This document shows positions 28,060-36,105 of a stretch of 64,000 nucleotides of DNA, piece by piece; positions within the stretch are counted from its first letter, which is position 1; each line of letters starts with the position of its first letter. This DNA is from Pseudonocardia sp. C8 (GTDB taxonomy: Bacteria > Actinomycetota > Actinomycetes > Mycobacteriales > Pseudonocardiaceae). Under the pieces are notes generated by a model, which searched no databases, was not told where the DNA came from, and saw nothing but the letters and a program-made list of their open reading frames with translations. The position numbers and the translations under genes were made by a program. The stretch lies in contig NZ_JACMTR010000002.1 in the NCBI RefSeq assembly GCF_014267175.1, positions 508,001 through 572,000 of the forward strand, in the 5' to 3' direction.

Positions 28060-28584
28060 GTGAGCGCAGCACACGACCACCGTCCCCCCGGCCTGGAACC
28101 CGGCCCCGTCTCCGCCGGCGACCTCGAGGCCGTCGCCCGGCAGCTCGGGCGGGCCCCGCGGGGGATCCTGGCGATCGCGTACCGCTGCCCGTCCGGGCAC
28201 CCCACCGTCGTGCAGACCGCGCCGCGCCTGCCCGACGGCACCCCGTTCCCGACGCTGTACTACCTGACCTGCCCCCGGCTGTCGTCCCGGATCGGGACCC
28301 TGGAGGCGGCGGGCCGGATGAAGGAGATGCAGGACCGGCTGGCCGTGGACCCGGATCTCGCGCGGCGGTACCGGGCCGCGCACGAGGCCTACCTGGCCGA
28401 GCGGGACGCGATCGAGCCGCTGCCCACCCACCCGGACGTGACCGCAGGCGGCATGCCGGACCGGGTCAAGTGCCTGCACGTGCACGTCGCGCACGCCCTC
28501 GCGGCCGGGTCCGGGGTGAACCCGTTCGGCGACGAGGCCCTCGCCGAGATCGGGGAGTGGTGGCGCGGCGGGGACTGTGCCTGA
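28060..28584 (+). CDS. DUF501 family protein
   Basis: 174 residues with the DUF501 blocks LGRAPRGILAIAYRCPSGHP, PFPTLYYLTCPRLSSRIGTL and HPDVTAGGMPDRVKCLHVHV. The conserved Cys and His residues (CPSGHP, CPRL, CLHVHVAH) suggest a metal site, but no function is established. GTG start 28060 lies four bases after the septum-protein stop, and ppx follows in mycobacteria. Here the ppx gene is separated by an acyl-CoA dehydrogenase on the other strand. Confidence 0.88.
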   Translation: MSAAHDHRPPGLEPGPVSAGDLEAVARQLGRAPRGILAIAYRCPSGHPTVVQTAPRLPDGTPFPTLYYLTCPRLSSRIGTLEAAGRMKEMQDRLAVDPDLARRYRAAHEAYLAERDAIEPLPTHPDVTAGGMPDRVKCLHVHVAHALAAGSGVNPFGDEALAEIGEWWRGGDCA

Positions 28585-28600
28585 CCCGGTGGCCTGACGC

Positions 28601-30265
28601 CTACCCCGCCGGCGTGGCCCGCTCCAGCAGGACGCCGGCCGCGTCCGGGCCCGGGTGGGTGCCGGCGGTCCGCAGCGGCCCGTCCGCGCCGAGGCGGGTC
28701 GCGGCGAACACGTCCGCCACCGCGCCCGGCGCGTGCCGGACCAGCAGCGACCCGGCCAGGGCCAGCGCCGCCAGCTCGGCGAGGCGGCGGGCGCGGCGCT
28801 CGTCGGGCGCGGCCAGCTCGGCCCGCAGCGCGGCGGTCGTGGCGTCGAGCCGCGGGTCGGCGCCGGCGGCGAGGTCGATCTCGGCGAGCAGGGCGTCCAC
28901 GGCGTGCGGTTCGCGGGCGATCGCGCGCAGCGCGTCCAGCGCGGTCACGTTGCCCGAACCCTCCCAGATCGAGTTCAGCGGGGCTTCCCGGTAGAGCCGC
29001 GGCAGGTCAAACTCCTCGACGTAGCCGTTGCCGCCCAGGCACTCCAGGGCCTCCGCGACGACGGCCGAGGTCCGCTTGCACACCAGGTACTTCGCCACCG
29101 GGAGGGCCAGCCGCAGCAGCGCCGTCTCGCCCCGGTCCACCGCGCCCGCGAGCCGCAGGCCGAGCACGGTCGCCGCCTCGCTCTCCGCGGCCAGCTCGGC
29201 GAGGACCTCCCGCATCAGGGGTTGATCGGCGAGCCGCGCCCCGAACGCCGACCGGTGCGCGACGTGGTGCGCGGCCTCGGTGACGGCGGCGCGCTGGGTC
29301 CCGGCCGCGCCGAGCACGCAGTCGAGCCGGGTCATCGACACCATCTCGATGATCGTCCGGACGCCGCGGCCCTCGTCGCCGACCCGCCAGCCGGCGGCGC
29401 CGAGGTACTCGATCTCCGACGACGCGTTCGACCGGTTGCCGAGCTTGTCCTTGAGCCGCTGCAGCCGGATCGCGTTCCGGGACCCGTCCGGCAACACCCG
29501 GGGCACGACCAGGCAGGTCAGCCCGCCGGGCGCCTGCGCCAGTGTCAGGAACAGGTCGTTCATCGGGGCCGAGGTGAACCACTTGTGGCCGGTGAGCCGG
29601 TAGCTGCCGTCCGGCTGCGGGGCGGCGACGGTGGTGCCGGAACGGACGTCGGAGCCGCCCTGCTTCTCGGTCATCGACATCCCGGCCAGCAGGCCGGCCT
29701 TGGCCTCCGGGAGCGCGAGCCCGGGGCTGTAGGCACGGGCGGTGAGGCCCGGCTCGTACGCGGCGGCGAGCTCGGGGGCGTGCCGCAGCGCGGGGATCGA
29801 CGCGTAGGTCATCGAGATCGGGCAGAGATGGCCCTGCTCGACCTGCGAGGTCAGGTAGAACCCGGCGGCCCGGGTGACGTGTGCGCCGGCGCCGGGGGCC
29901 GCCGTCCAGGGCGCGGCGCCGAGACCGTGCTCGACGCTGACCCGCATCAGCTCGTGCCAGGACGGGTGGAACTCCACCTCGTCGATCCGGTGCCCGGCGC
30001 GGTCGTGCGTGCGCAGCTCCGGTTCGTGCCGGTTGGCGGCCCGCGCGTGCTCGCGGTGGGCCTCGGTGCCGATCACCCCGGCCAGTGACTCGAGCGCGGC
30101 CCGGTCCCCGCCCTCCCGGCCGACCGCGTCGACGACGGCGGGGTCGGCGCCGAGCAGGTCCCCGGCCGGGCGGGGCGGGACCTGGTTGGTGACCTCGTGG
30201 GTGCCCAGGTCGGCCAGCGGGGCCGGGCGGGCCGGCGTCCCCGGCCGGGTGTGCGTCGTTGTCAC
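28601..30265 (-). CDS. Acyl-CoA dehydrogenase, AidB-like subgroup
   Basis: 554 residues, longer than the typical 380-400 of short/medium-chain enzymes and close to AidB and its relatives. Flavin-binding and substrate regions are visible: MSMTEKQGGSDVRSGTT, GSYRLTGHKWFTSAPMNDLF, and near the end ECLGGNGYVEE with LYREAPLNSIWEGSGNV. The last motif is an AidB/isovaleryl-type arrangement. It oxidises an acyl-CoA or acts in alkylation-damage response; the sequence does not decide. The GTG start at 30265 has no obvious ribosome site. It splits the conserved DUF501-ppx pair and is convergent with DUF501 and divergent from ppx, so it looks like a lineage-specific insertion. Confidence 0.85.
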   Translation of the reverse strand: MTTTHTRPGTPARPAPLADLGTHEVTNQVPPRPAGDLLGADPAVVDAVGREGGDRAALESLAGVIGTEAHREHARAANRHEPELRTHDRAGHRIDEVEFHPSWHELMRVSVEHGLGAAPWTAAPGAGAHVTRAAGFYLTSQVEQGHLCPISMTYASIPALRHAPELAAAYEPGLTARAYSPGLALPEAKAGLLAGMSMTEKQGGSDVRSGTTVAAPQPDGSYRLTGHKWFTSAPMNDLFLTLAQAPGGLTCLVVPRVLPDGSRNAIRLQRLKDKLGNRSNASSEIEYLGAAGWRVGDEGRGVRTIIEMVSMTRLDCVLGAAGTQRAAVTEAAHHVAHRSAFGARLADQPLMREVLAELAAESEAATVLGLRLAGAVDRGETALLRLALPVAKYLVCKRTSAVVAEALECLGGNGYVEEFDLPRLYREAPLNSIWEGSGNVTALDALRAIAREPHAVDALLAEIDLAAGADPRLDATTAALRAELAAPDERRARRLAELAALALAGSLLVRHAPGAVADVFAATRLGADGPLRTAGTHPGPDAAGVLLERATPAG

Positions 30266-30352
30266 TACCTGAGAGTAACTTGGTCGGGCCGGCCCGCTCC
30301 AGGACGCGGCGTACGGTCGTCGCTGTTCGATCGTCCACAGCTAGGAGTGCCG

Positions 30353-31306
30353 ATGTCGCGGGTGGCCGCCATCGACTGCGGGACCAACTCGATCCGACTG
30401 CTCGTCGCCGACGTCACCGAGGCCTTCGACGGCCTCAAGGAGCTGCGTGACCTGCATCGCGAGATGCGGATCGTGCGGCTCGGCAAGGGTGTCGACGCGA
30501 CCGGGCGGCTCGACCCGGAGGCCCTCGAACGCACCCGGGCCGCCCTGGTCGACTACGCCGTCGCCGCCCGCCGCAAGGGTGCCGAACGGGTGCGGATGGT
30601 GGCGACGTCGGCGACCCGGGACGCGTCCAACCGGGAGGACTTCTTCGCGATGGTGCGCGAGACCCTCGGCGTCGACGCGGAGATCATCACCGGTGACGAG
30701 GAGGCGCGGCTGTCGTTCATCGGCGCGGTCGGTGACCTCGACCCGGACGACGGGCCGTTCGTGGTGACCGACGTCGGCGGCGGCTCCACCGAGGTCGTCG
30801 TGGGCGAGCTGCGCGACGGTGTCGCCGAGGTGACGGCCGCCCGCTCGGTGGACATCGGCTCGGTGCGGCTGACCGAGCGGTGCCTGCACTCCGACCCGCC
30901 CACCCCGGACGAGGTCGACCAGGCGCGCCGGGTCGCGATCGGTGTGCTCGACGAGGCGTTCGCCTCGGTGCCGGTGGAGCCGGCGCGGACCTGGGTCGGC
31001 GTCGCCGGCACGATCACGACCCTGTCCGGGATCGCCCAGGACCTCACGCGCTACGACCCCGAGCAGGTGCACCTGTCGACGCTGCCCCGCACCGAGCTGC
31101 ACAGGGTCGCCGACCTGCTGATCCGCTCGTCGCGCGCGGAGCGGGAGAAGCACGGCGCGCTGCACCCCGGCCGGGTCGACGTGATCGGCGGCGGCGCGCT
31201 CGTCGTGGAGGCACTGGCCGAGGAGCTGCACGCCCGGGCCGGGATCGAGCGCATCGTGGTGTCCGAGCACGACATCCTGGACGGCATCGCCCGCTCGATC
31301 GCATGA
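30353..31306 (+). CDS. Ppx/GppA-family exopolyphosphatase
   Basis: 317 residues, the short two-domain actinobacterial form lacking the HD domain of E. coli Ppx. It belongs to the ASKHA fold: phosphate-1 motif [28 protein letters not shown] with the catalytic glutamate, and phosphate-2 motif [16 protein letters not shown]. It hydrolyses polyphosphate and/or pppGpp. ATG 30353 has AGGAG seven bases upstream. The stop overlaps the start of the uracil-DNA glycosylase gene (ATGA). It corresponds to ppx2 of the mycobacterial eno cluster. Confidence 0.9.
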   Translation: MSRVAAIDCGTNSIRLLVADVTEAFDGLKELRDLHREMRIVRLGKGVDATGRLDPEALERTRAALVDYAVAARRKGAERVRMVATSATRDASNREDFFAMVRETLGVDAEIITGDEEARLSFIGAVGDLDPDDGPFVVTDVGGGSTEVVVGELRDGVAEVTAARSVDIGSVRLTERCLHSDPPTPDEVDQARRVAIGVLDEAFASVPVEPARTWVGVAGTITTLSGIAQDLTRYDPEQVHLSTLPRTELHRVADLLIRSSRAEREKHGALHPGRVDVIGGGALVVEALAEELHARAGIERIVVSEHDILDGIARSIA

Positions 31307-32025
31307 GCTCCCCGCTCGCCCTGCTGGACCAGGAGATCAGCGCGTGCCGGGCCTGCCCGCGACTGGTCGAGTGGCGGGAGCGGGTCGCGGTCGAGAAGCG
31401 GGCCGCGTTCCGCGACCAGACCTACTGGGGACGCCCGGTGCCCGGCTTCGGCCCGGCCGACGCGGCGATGCTGATCGTCGGGCTCGCGCCGGCGGCGCAC
31501 GGCGCCAACCGGACCGGCCGGATGTTCACCGGCGACCGCAGCGGCGACGTCCTGTACGCGGCCCTGCACGCCGTCGGGCTCGCGTCCCAGCCGACGGCGA
31601 CGCACATCGGCGACGGCCTCGAGCTCTACGGCGTCCGGATCACCGCGCCGGTGCACTGCGCGCCGCCGGCGAACAAGCCGACCCCGGCCGAACGCGACAC
31701 CTGCCGCGGCTGGCTGGAACGGGAGCTGGACCTGCTCGCCCCGACCGTCCGGTCGATCATGGTGCTCGGTGCGTTCGGCTGGCAGGCGCTGCTGCCGGTG
31801 CTGGCCGGGGCGGGGTGGCGGGTGCCGCGTCCGGCACCGAGGTTCGGGCACGGTGCCTCGGTGACCCTGCACCCCGCGGCCGGGGGACGGGAGCCGCTGG
31901 AGCTGTTCGGCTGCTACCACGTGAGCCAGCAGAACACCTTCACCGGCCGGCTCACCCCGGCCATGCTCGAGCAGGTCCTGGCCGACACCGCCCGGGCCGC
32001 CGGCCTGTCGCCGACCGGGCCCTGA
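31303..32025 (+). CDS. Family 5 uracil-DNA glycosylase (UdgB type)
   Basis: 240 residues. The first motif [20 protein letters not shown] is that of family 5 (UDGb), without the polar catalytic residue of other families. The second motif [15 protein letters not shown] gives the HVSxxN leucine-loop region. Cysteines in CRACPRL near the N terminus, with later HCAPPANKP and CRGWL, are positioned as iron-sulfur cluster ligands. It excises uracil and hypoxanthine from DNA. Coupled to ppx by a four-base overlap. With mfd it adds a second DNA-repair gene to this block. Confidence 0.88.
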   Translation: MSSPLALLDQEISACRACPRLVEWRERVAVEKRAAFRDQTYWGRPVPGFGPADAAMLIVGLAPAAHGANRTGRMFTGDRSGDVLYAALHAVGLASQPTATHIGDGLELYGVRITAPVHCAPPANKPTPAERDTCRGWLERELDLLAPTVRSIMVLGAFGWQALLPVLAGAGWRVPRPAPRFGHGASVTLHPAAGGREPLELFGCYHVSQQNTFTGRLTPAMLEQVLADTARAAGLSPTGP

Positions 32026-32204
32026 GCTGCCGTCTGCACCCCCGCTCCCTCGCCGAGATGCAGCGCACGGTTCCGCAGAGATCCACGATTCGCGCTCACC
32101 TGCATGTCGGCGGGGGCGGGTCGCGCCGGCCCGTCAGCGGGACGTGCCGTGCCGGCGACGGGCTCCACACCGGGCCCGGCGCACCCGTCAGCCTGCGCAC
32201 CCGG
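32026..32204. other. Short gap between the glycosylase and the methyltransferase
   Basis: 180 bases between convergent genes. No gene and no strong hairpin were seen. Confidence 0.4.
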
Positions 32205-33023
32205 TCAGTCGGTCGTGAAGCGGTGCAGCCGCATCGCGTCCTGCAGCGCGGGCAGCCGAGCGACCGCGGCGAACAGCGGCCGCACCCAGGGCCGGGGCTC
32301 GTGGGCCGCGGCCTCGTCGTAGACCGAGATGTCGTCGAGCTCCCGCAGCGACGGGTGCCGGTGCGCGAACGTGGCGGGCTGCCACGCGGACCGGAACTCG
32401 GTGCCGATCGCCCGGAAGGTGGGCGTCCACCGGGACACGGGCACCGTCCACGGGGCGACGGCGTCGAAGGCCAGCACCGCCCGCGGGGTGCCGGTCACGA
32501 CCCGGTCGACGATCGCGTGCACGTCCTCCGGCGGCAGGTACATGAACAGGCCCTCGGCGACCATCAGCGTCGCCCGGGCCGGGTCGACCGCCTCCCACCA
32601 GGCGTCGTCGGTGACCGAGGCGGGGACCTGGACGACGTGCCCGGGGACCGTGTAGAGGCGGCGCCGGACGTCCACCACCTCGGCCTGGTCGACGTCCAGC
32701 CAGCGGCTCGACGGCGGCGCGCCGACCCGCAGCGGGCGGCTGTCCAGCCCGCAGCCGAGGTGCAGGACCTGCCCGTCCGGCTCGGCCCGGAGGAACTCCC
32801 GGGTCCAGCCGTCGAGGATCGCGGCCCGGCACGCGACCGTGGTGGCGTCCCCGGTGACCTGCCAGAGCCCGTGGACGTCGTGCTCGATGCGGCCGTACAC
32901 CTCCTCGGCGTACGGGTCCCCGAGGATCGGCCGCGGGGAGCGCGCGTCCTGCCGGCGCAGGTAGAGGGTCATCAGCAGCGTGGCCGCCGCGCCCCGCAGG
33001 TCGACCGTCTCGGTGCTCGTCAT
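32205..33023 (-). CDS. Class I SAM methyltransferase, leucine carboxyl methyltransferase-like family
   Basis: 272 residues. SAM-binding motif LHLGCGLDSRPLR around residue 88 and WLDVDQAEVVDVRRRLY are the LCMT/TcmP/OmT-type signature (GCGLDxR...DVDxPxV). MVAEGLFMYLPPEDV completes the family pattern. Such proteins methylate carboxyl or hydroxyl groups of small molecules. ATG 33023 is chosen because GGGAGG lies five bases before it; GTG 33029 would overlap that ribosome site. The substrate is unknown, and the gene is divergent from the tRNA at 33056. Confidence 0.82.
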   Translation of the reverse strand: MTSTETVDLRGAAATLLMTLYLRRQDARSPRPILGDPYAEEVYGRIEHDVHGLWQVTGDATTVACRAAILDGWTREFLRAEPDGQVLHLGCGLDSRPLRVGAPPSSRWLDVDQAEVVDVRRRLYTVPGHVVQVPASVTDDAWWEAVDPARATLMVAEGLFMYLPPEDVHAIVDRVVTGTPRAVLAFDAVAPWTVPVSRWTPTFRAIGTEFRSAWQPATFAHRHPSLRELDDISVYDEAAAHEPRPWVRPLFAAVARLPALQDAMRLHRFTTD

Positions 33024-33055
33024 CGACACCTCCCGCCTGGATAGGCTGGCCGGGC

Positions 33056-33128
33056 GCCCCCGTAGCCCAACGGCAGAGGCAGGCCCCTTAAAAGGGTCCG
33101 AGTGTCGGTTCGAGTCCGACCGGGGGCA
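33056..33128 (+). tRNA. tRNA with anticodon UAA (predicted Leu), short variable loop
   Basis: 73 bases: acceptor GCCCCCG/CGGGGGC, D-stem GCC/GGC, and anticodon stem GGCCC/GGGTC (one G-T) closing loop CTTAAAA with TAA at 34-36. The T-arm is GTCGG-TTCGAGT-CCGAC with discriminator A. The variable region is only five bases (CGAGT). Bacterial tRNA-Leu normally has a long type-II variable arm, so the Leu call rests on the anticodon alone. CCA is not encoded (CCC follows). A TAGGCT box lies nine bases upstream. Confidence 0.8.
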
Positions 33129-33292
33129 CCCGCTCCGACCCGACGGTACGCCCGGCCGGCGGGTCCGTCCGGCGTCAGCGGGACGACGACGGCCGGGCCA
33201 GGTCGTCGCCGCCGTTTCCGATGACTCCCCGGCGCGCCGCCGGTCTGCCCTGTCGTGCCGGCCCGGCCACCACTCGCCACGAGGAGACCGCC

Positions 33293-33589
33293 ATGAGCGC
33301 CACCGCGACCCACACGCTCGACCACACCTTCACCGGCGTCCTGCAGAAGAGCGAGCAGCCGGGCGGCTGGACCTATCTCTGCACCGACTGGTCCGCCGCG
33401 TTCTTCGGCACCCGGGGGCTGGTGAAGGTGCGCGGCACGATCGACGGCCACCCGTTCCGGGGCTCGTTCATGGCGCTCGGCGACGGAACGCACAAGCTGC
33501 CGGTCACGGCGGCGGTCCGCAAGGCGATCCACAAGCAGGCCGGCGACACCGTCGTCGTGCACCTCGAGGAGCGCCTGGACCGCCGGTGA
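33293..33589 (+). CDS. DUF1905 domain protein
   Basis: 98 residues: [40 protein letters not shown] and [20 protein letters not shown] are the three conserved DUF1905 blocks, a small beta-barrel domain of unknown role often found with YdeI-like proteins. ATG 33293 has GAGGAG seven bases upstream; the longer frame from 33221 is unlikely. It stands alone between the tRNA and the arsenic genes. Confidence 0.85.
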   Translation: MSATATHTLDHTFTGVLQKSEQPGGWTYLCTDWSAAFFGTRGLVKVRGTIDGHPFRGSFMALGDGTHKLPVTAAVRKAIHKQAGDTVVVHLEERLDRR

Positions 33590-33658
33590 CGGCCGTACCC
33601 GGCCGCCGCGCGCGTCCCGGCCGCCGAGATCGTCACCGGTCCGCGCGGCCGGTCACCG

Positions 33659-34084
33659 TCACGTGGGGATCGCGGGGGCCGTGCCGGTCAGCTCGGCGAG
33701 CAGCCGGCGGACCCGGGCGTCGATGTCGTCGCGGATCGGACGGATCTCCGCGGCGCTCTTCCCGGCGGGGTCGGTGAGCTCCCAGTCGAGGTAGCGCTTG
33801 CCGGGGAACACCGGGCAGGCGTCCCCGCAGCCCATGGTGATCACGACGTCGGCGGCGCCCACGGCGTCGGTGGTGAGCTTCTTCGGGATCTCCCGGGACA
33901 GGTCGATCCCGATCTCCTGCATCACCTCGCGGACCGCGGGGTTGACGGTGTCGGCCGGGGCGGAGCCGGCCGAGCGGACCCGGACCGCGCCGGCGGCGTG
34001 GTGGGCGAGCAGCGCGGCGGCCATCTGGGAGCGGCCGGCATTGTGGACGCAGACGAACAGCACTTCGGGGGTGGCATCGGCCAT
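33659..34084 (-). CDS. arsC: Arsenate reductase, low-molecular-weight phosphatase family
   Basis: 141 residues. P-loop FVCVHNAGRSQMAAA has the CX5R active site, with Cys near residue 12. A second cysteine pair in ITMGCGDACPVFPGKRYLDW corresponds to the shuttle cysteines. This spacing (CGDAC) is found in actinobacterial enzymes that use mycothiol/mycoredoxin and differs from the thioredoxin-linked S. aureus type, so a mycothiol transferase mechanism is possible. It reduces arsenate to arsenite for export by the adjacent ACR3 pump. Last gene of the arsR - ACR3 - arsC operon, 19 bases after ACR3. Confidence 0.9.
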   Translation of the reverse strand: MADATPEVLFVCVHNAGRSQMAAALLAHHAAGAVRVRSAGSAPADTVNPAVREVMQEIGIDLSREIPKKLTTDAVGAADVVITMGCGDACPVFPGKRYLDWELTDPAGKSAAEIRPIRDDIDARVRRLLAELTGTAPAIPT

Positions 34085-34103
34085 GAGGTCGGTCTCCTTC
34101 GGG

Positions 34104-35201
34104 TCAGGCAGGGGGACGGGCGCCGGTGGGGTCCGGCTGCGGGGCCCCGAACAGGCGTCGGCGCAGCCATAGGGAGACGTAGACCAGGGCGACCAGGACG
34201 GGCACCTCGATCAGCGGCCCGACGACACCGGCGAGGGCCTGCCCCGAGGTGACGCCGAAGGTGCCGATGGCGACCGCGATCGCGAGCTCGAAGTTGTTGC
34301 CCGCGGCGGTGAACGCCAGCGTGGTGGTGCGTCGGTAGCCCAGCCCGACGGCCCGCCCGAGGGCGTAGGACCCGGCCCACATCAGCGCGAAGTAGACCAG
34401 CAGCGGCAGCGCGATCCGCGCGACGTCCAGCGGGTTGCCCGTGATCTGGCGGCCCTGCAGGGCGAACAGCAGCACGATGGTGAACAGCAGCCCGTAGAGC
34501 GCCAGCGGGCCCACGCGCGGCAGGAACGTCTCCTCGTACCAGGTGCGGCCCTTCGCCCGTTCCCCGAGGCGACGGGACAGGTAGCCGGCCAGCAGCGGGA
34601 TCCCGAGGAAGACGAGCACCGACTTCACGATGTCCCACGTCGACACGTTCAGGTCGGCGACCGGCAGGCCGAGCCAGCCGGGCAGGACCTGCAGGTAGAA
34701 CCAGCCCAGGGCACCGAACGCGATCACCTGGAAGATCGAGTTCAGGGCGACGAGCACGGCCGCGGCCTCCCGGTCCCCGCAGGCCAGGTCGTTCCAGATG
34801 ATGACCATGGCGATGCAGCGGGCCAGTCCGACGATGATCAGACCGGTGCGGTACTCGGGCAGGTCGGGCAGGAGCAGCCATGCCAGGGCGAACATGACCG
34901 CCGGGCCCAGGACCCAGTTCAAGAGCAGCGAGGACACGAGCAGGCGCCGATCGCCGGTGACCGTGTCGAGACGGTCGTAGCGGACCTTGGCCAGCACCGG
35001 GTACATCATCACCAGCAGCCCGACCGCGATCGGGAGCGAGACGCCGTCGACGGCCAGCGTGTCCAGGGCCGGGGCCAGCCCGGGGATCAGCCGCCCCAGC
35101 AGCAGCCCACCGGCCATGGCCGCGATGATCCAGACGGGCAGGAACCGGTCGAGCGTGGACAGCTTCGCGACGACGGCCGGAGAGTCGGTCTGCACGCTCA
35201 C
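34104..35201 (-). CDS. Arsenite efflux permease, ACR3 family
   Basis: 365 residues and about ten membrane segments. The essential cysteine lies in LARCIAMVIIWNDLACGDRE (segment four), and the conserved glutamate in the segment-nine motif AAGNNFELAIAVAIGTFG; both are required for As(III) export in the family. GTG 35201 overlaps the arsR stop (GTGA). The N-terminal frame upstream belongs to a different reading frame of arsR. It pumps arsenite made by arsC out of the cell. Confidence 0.93.
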   Translation of the reverse strand: MSVQTDSPAVVAKLSTLDRFLPVWIIAAMAGGLLLGRLIPGLAPALDTLAVDGVSLPIAVGLLVMMYPVLAKVRYDRLDTVTGDRRLLVSSLLLNWVLGPAVMFALAWLLLPDLPEYRTGLIIVGLARCIAMVIIWNDLACGDREAAAVLVALNSIFQVIAFGALGWFYLQVLPGWLGLPVADLNVSTWDIVKSVLVFLGIPLLAGYLSRRLGERAKGRTWYEETFLPRVGPLALYGLLFTIVLLFALQGRQITGNPLDVARIALPLLVYFALMWAGSYALGRAVGLGYRRTTTLAFTAAGNNFELAIAVAIGTFGVTSGQALAGVVGPLIEVPVLVALVYVSLWLRRRLFGAPQPDPTGARPPA

Positions 35202-35575
35202 GCCTCCACCGCCGGGGCCTCGTCGGGGACCAGGACCGCGGACAGCCGGCCCAGCGCCTCCGGGTGGACCCGGTAGTAGATCCACGTGCCGCGGCGCTCA
35301 CCGGAGATCAGCCCGGCCTCGCGCAGGACCTTCAGGTGGTGGCTGATCGTCGGCCCGGACAGGTCGAACACGCCGGTCAGGTCGCAGACACACGCCTCGC
35401 CCCCGGCGTGCGACGCGATCAGCGACAGCAGCCGCAGCCGTACCGGGTCGCCCATCGCCTTGAACAGCCGCGCCAGCTCCACCGACCGTTCCGCCGACAA
35501 CGGCTCGCGGACCAGCGGCGAGCAGCAGCCGACCGCGTCCGTGAGCGCGGCGAGCATCCGCTCCTGATTCGACAT
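35198..35575 (-). CDS. arsR: ArsR/SmtB-family arsenite-responsive repressor
   Basis: 125 residues. Winged helix-turn-helix with LFKAMGDPVRLRLLSLIASH and recognition region DLSGPTISHHLKVLREAGLI. The metal site is a CxC in EACVCDLTG (helix 3 type), with an additional Cys-Cys pair at the N terminus (VGCCSPL), as in arsenite sensors of actinobacteria. It leads its operon and is divergent from the arsI/cadI gene. The 77-base gap contains two related 15-base motifs likely to be its operators. Confidence 0.92.
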   Translation of the reverse strand: MSNQERMLAALTDAVGCCSPLVREPLSAERSVELARLFKAMGDPVRLRLLSLIASHAGGEACVCDLTGVFDLSGPTISHHLKVLREAGLISGERRGTWIYYRVHPEALGRLSAVLVPDEAPAVEA

Positions 35576-35584
35576 GCATCTACC

Positions 35585-35634
35585 TTGACAGGTGTCTAAT
35601 CCATGCGCAAACCTCTGTATCGACAGTCATCTAA
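35585..35634. promoter_or_regulatory. Two 15-bp ArsR operator-like boxes
   Basis: TTGACAGGTGTCTAA (35585-35599) and TCGACAGTCATCTAA (35620-35634) share T-GACAG---TCTAA (minus-strand form TTAGAnnnCTGTCnA). The first is a near-palindrome. Centres are 35 bases apart, one beside each divergent start, so a single regulator could hold both promoters. Confidence 0.55.
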
Positions 35635-35652
35635 ACAAGGAGTGTGGGTGCC

Positions 35653-36099
35653 ATGTCCCGAGTCCAGCTCGCCCTGCGCGTGTCCGACCTCGAGGCCTCG
35701 ATCGCGTTCTACGGGTCGCTGTTCGGGGTGGAGCCGGCCAAGCGCCGTCCCGGCTACGCCAACTTCGCGATCGCCGAGCCGCCGCTGAAGCTGGTCCTGA
35801 TCGAGGGGGAGCCCGACCGGCCCACCGTGCTGGACCACCTCGGCGTCGAGGTCGAGACCACGGAGGACGTCGAGAAGGCCACCGAGCGCCTGTCCGCGCT
35901 CGGCCTGTTCACCCAGGTCGAAGCCGACACCACCTGCTGCTACGCGCTGCAGGACAAGGTCTGGGTGCACGGCCCCGGCGCCGAGCCGTGGGAGGTCTAC
36001 ACCGTCAAGGCCGACGCTCCCGAGGCGACATCGGTCCATCCGGTGGGCACCGCGCCGACCGCGGCCGGGCCGTGCGTGTGCGGGACACCGCAGGGGTAG
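35653..36099 (+). CDS. ArsI/CadI-family glyoxalase-fold arsenic resistance protein
   Basis: 148 residues, one glyoxalase/VOC domain (VQLALRVSDLEASIAFYGSL, ... PWEVYTVKADAPE). The vicinal cysteines typical of ArsI/CadI are present in EADTTCCYALQDKVWV. ArsI cleaves carbon-arsenic bonds of trivalent organoarsenicals; CadI is cadmium-inducible. A C-terminal CVCGTP may add metal binding. ATG 35653 is chosen because AAGGAG lies ten bases upstream. It is divergent from arsR across the shared operator region, so arsenite induction is expected. Confidence 0.85.
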   Translation: MSRVQLALRVSDLEASIAFYGSLFGVEPAKRRPGYANFAIAEPPLKLVLIEGEPDRPTVLDHLGVEVETTEDVEKATERLSALGLFTQVEADTTCCYALQDKVWVHGPGAEPWEVYTVKADAPEATSVHPVGTAPTAAGPCVCGTPQG

Positions 36100-36105
36100 C
36101 CGGGC

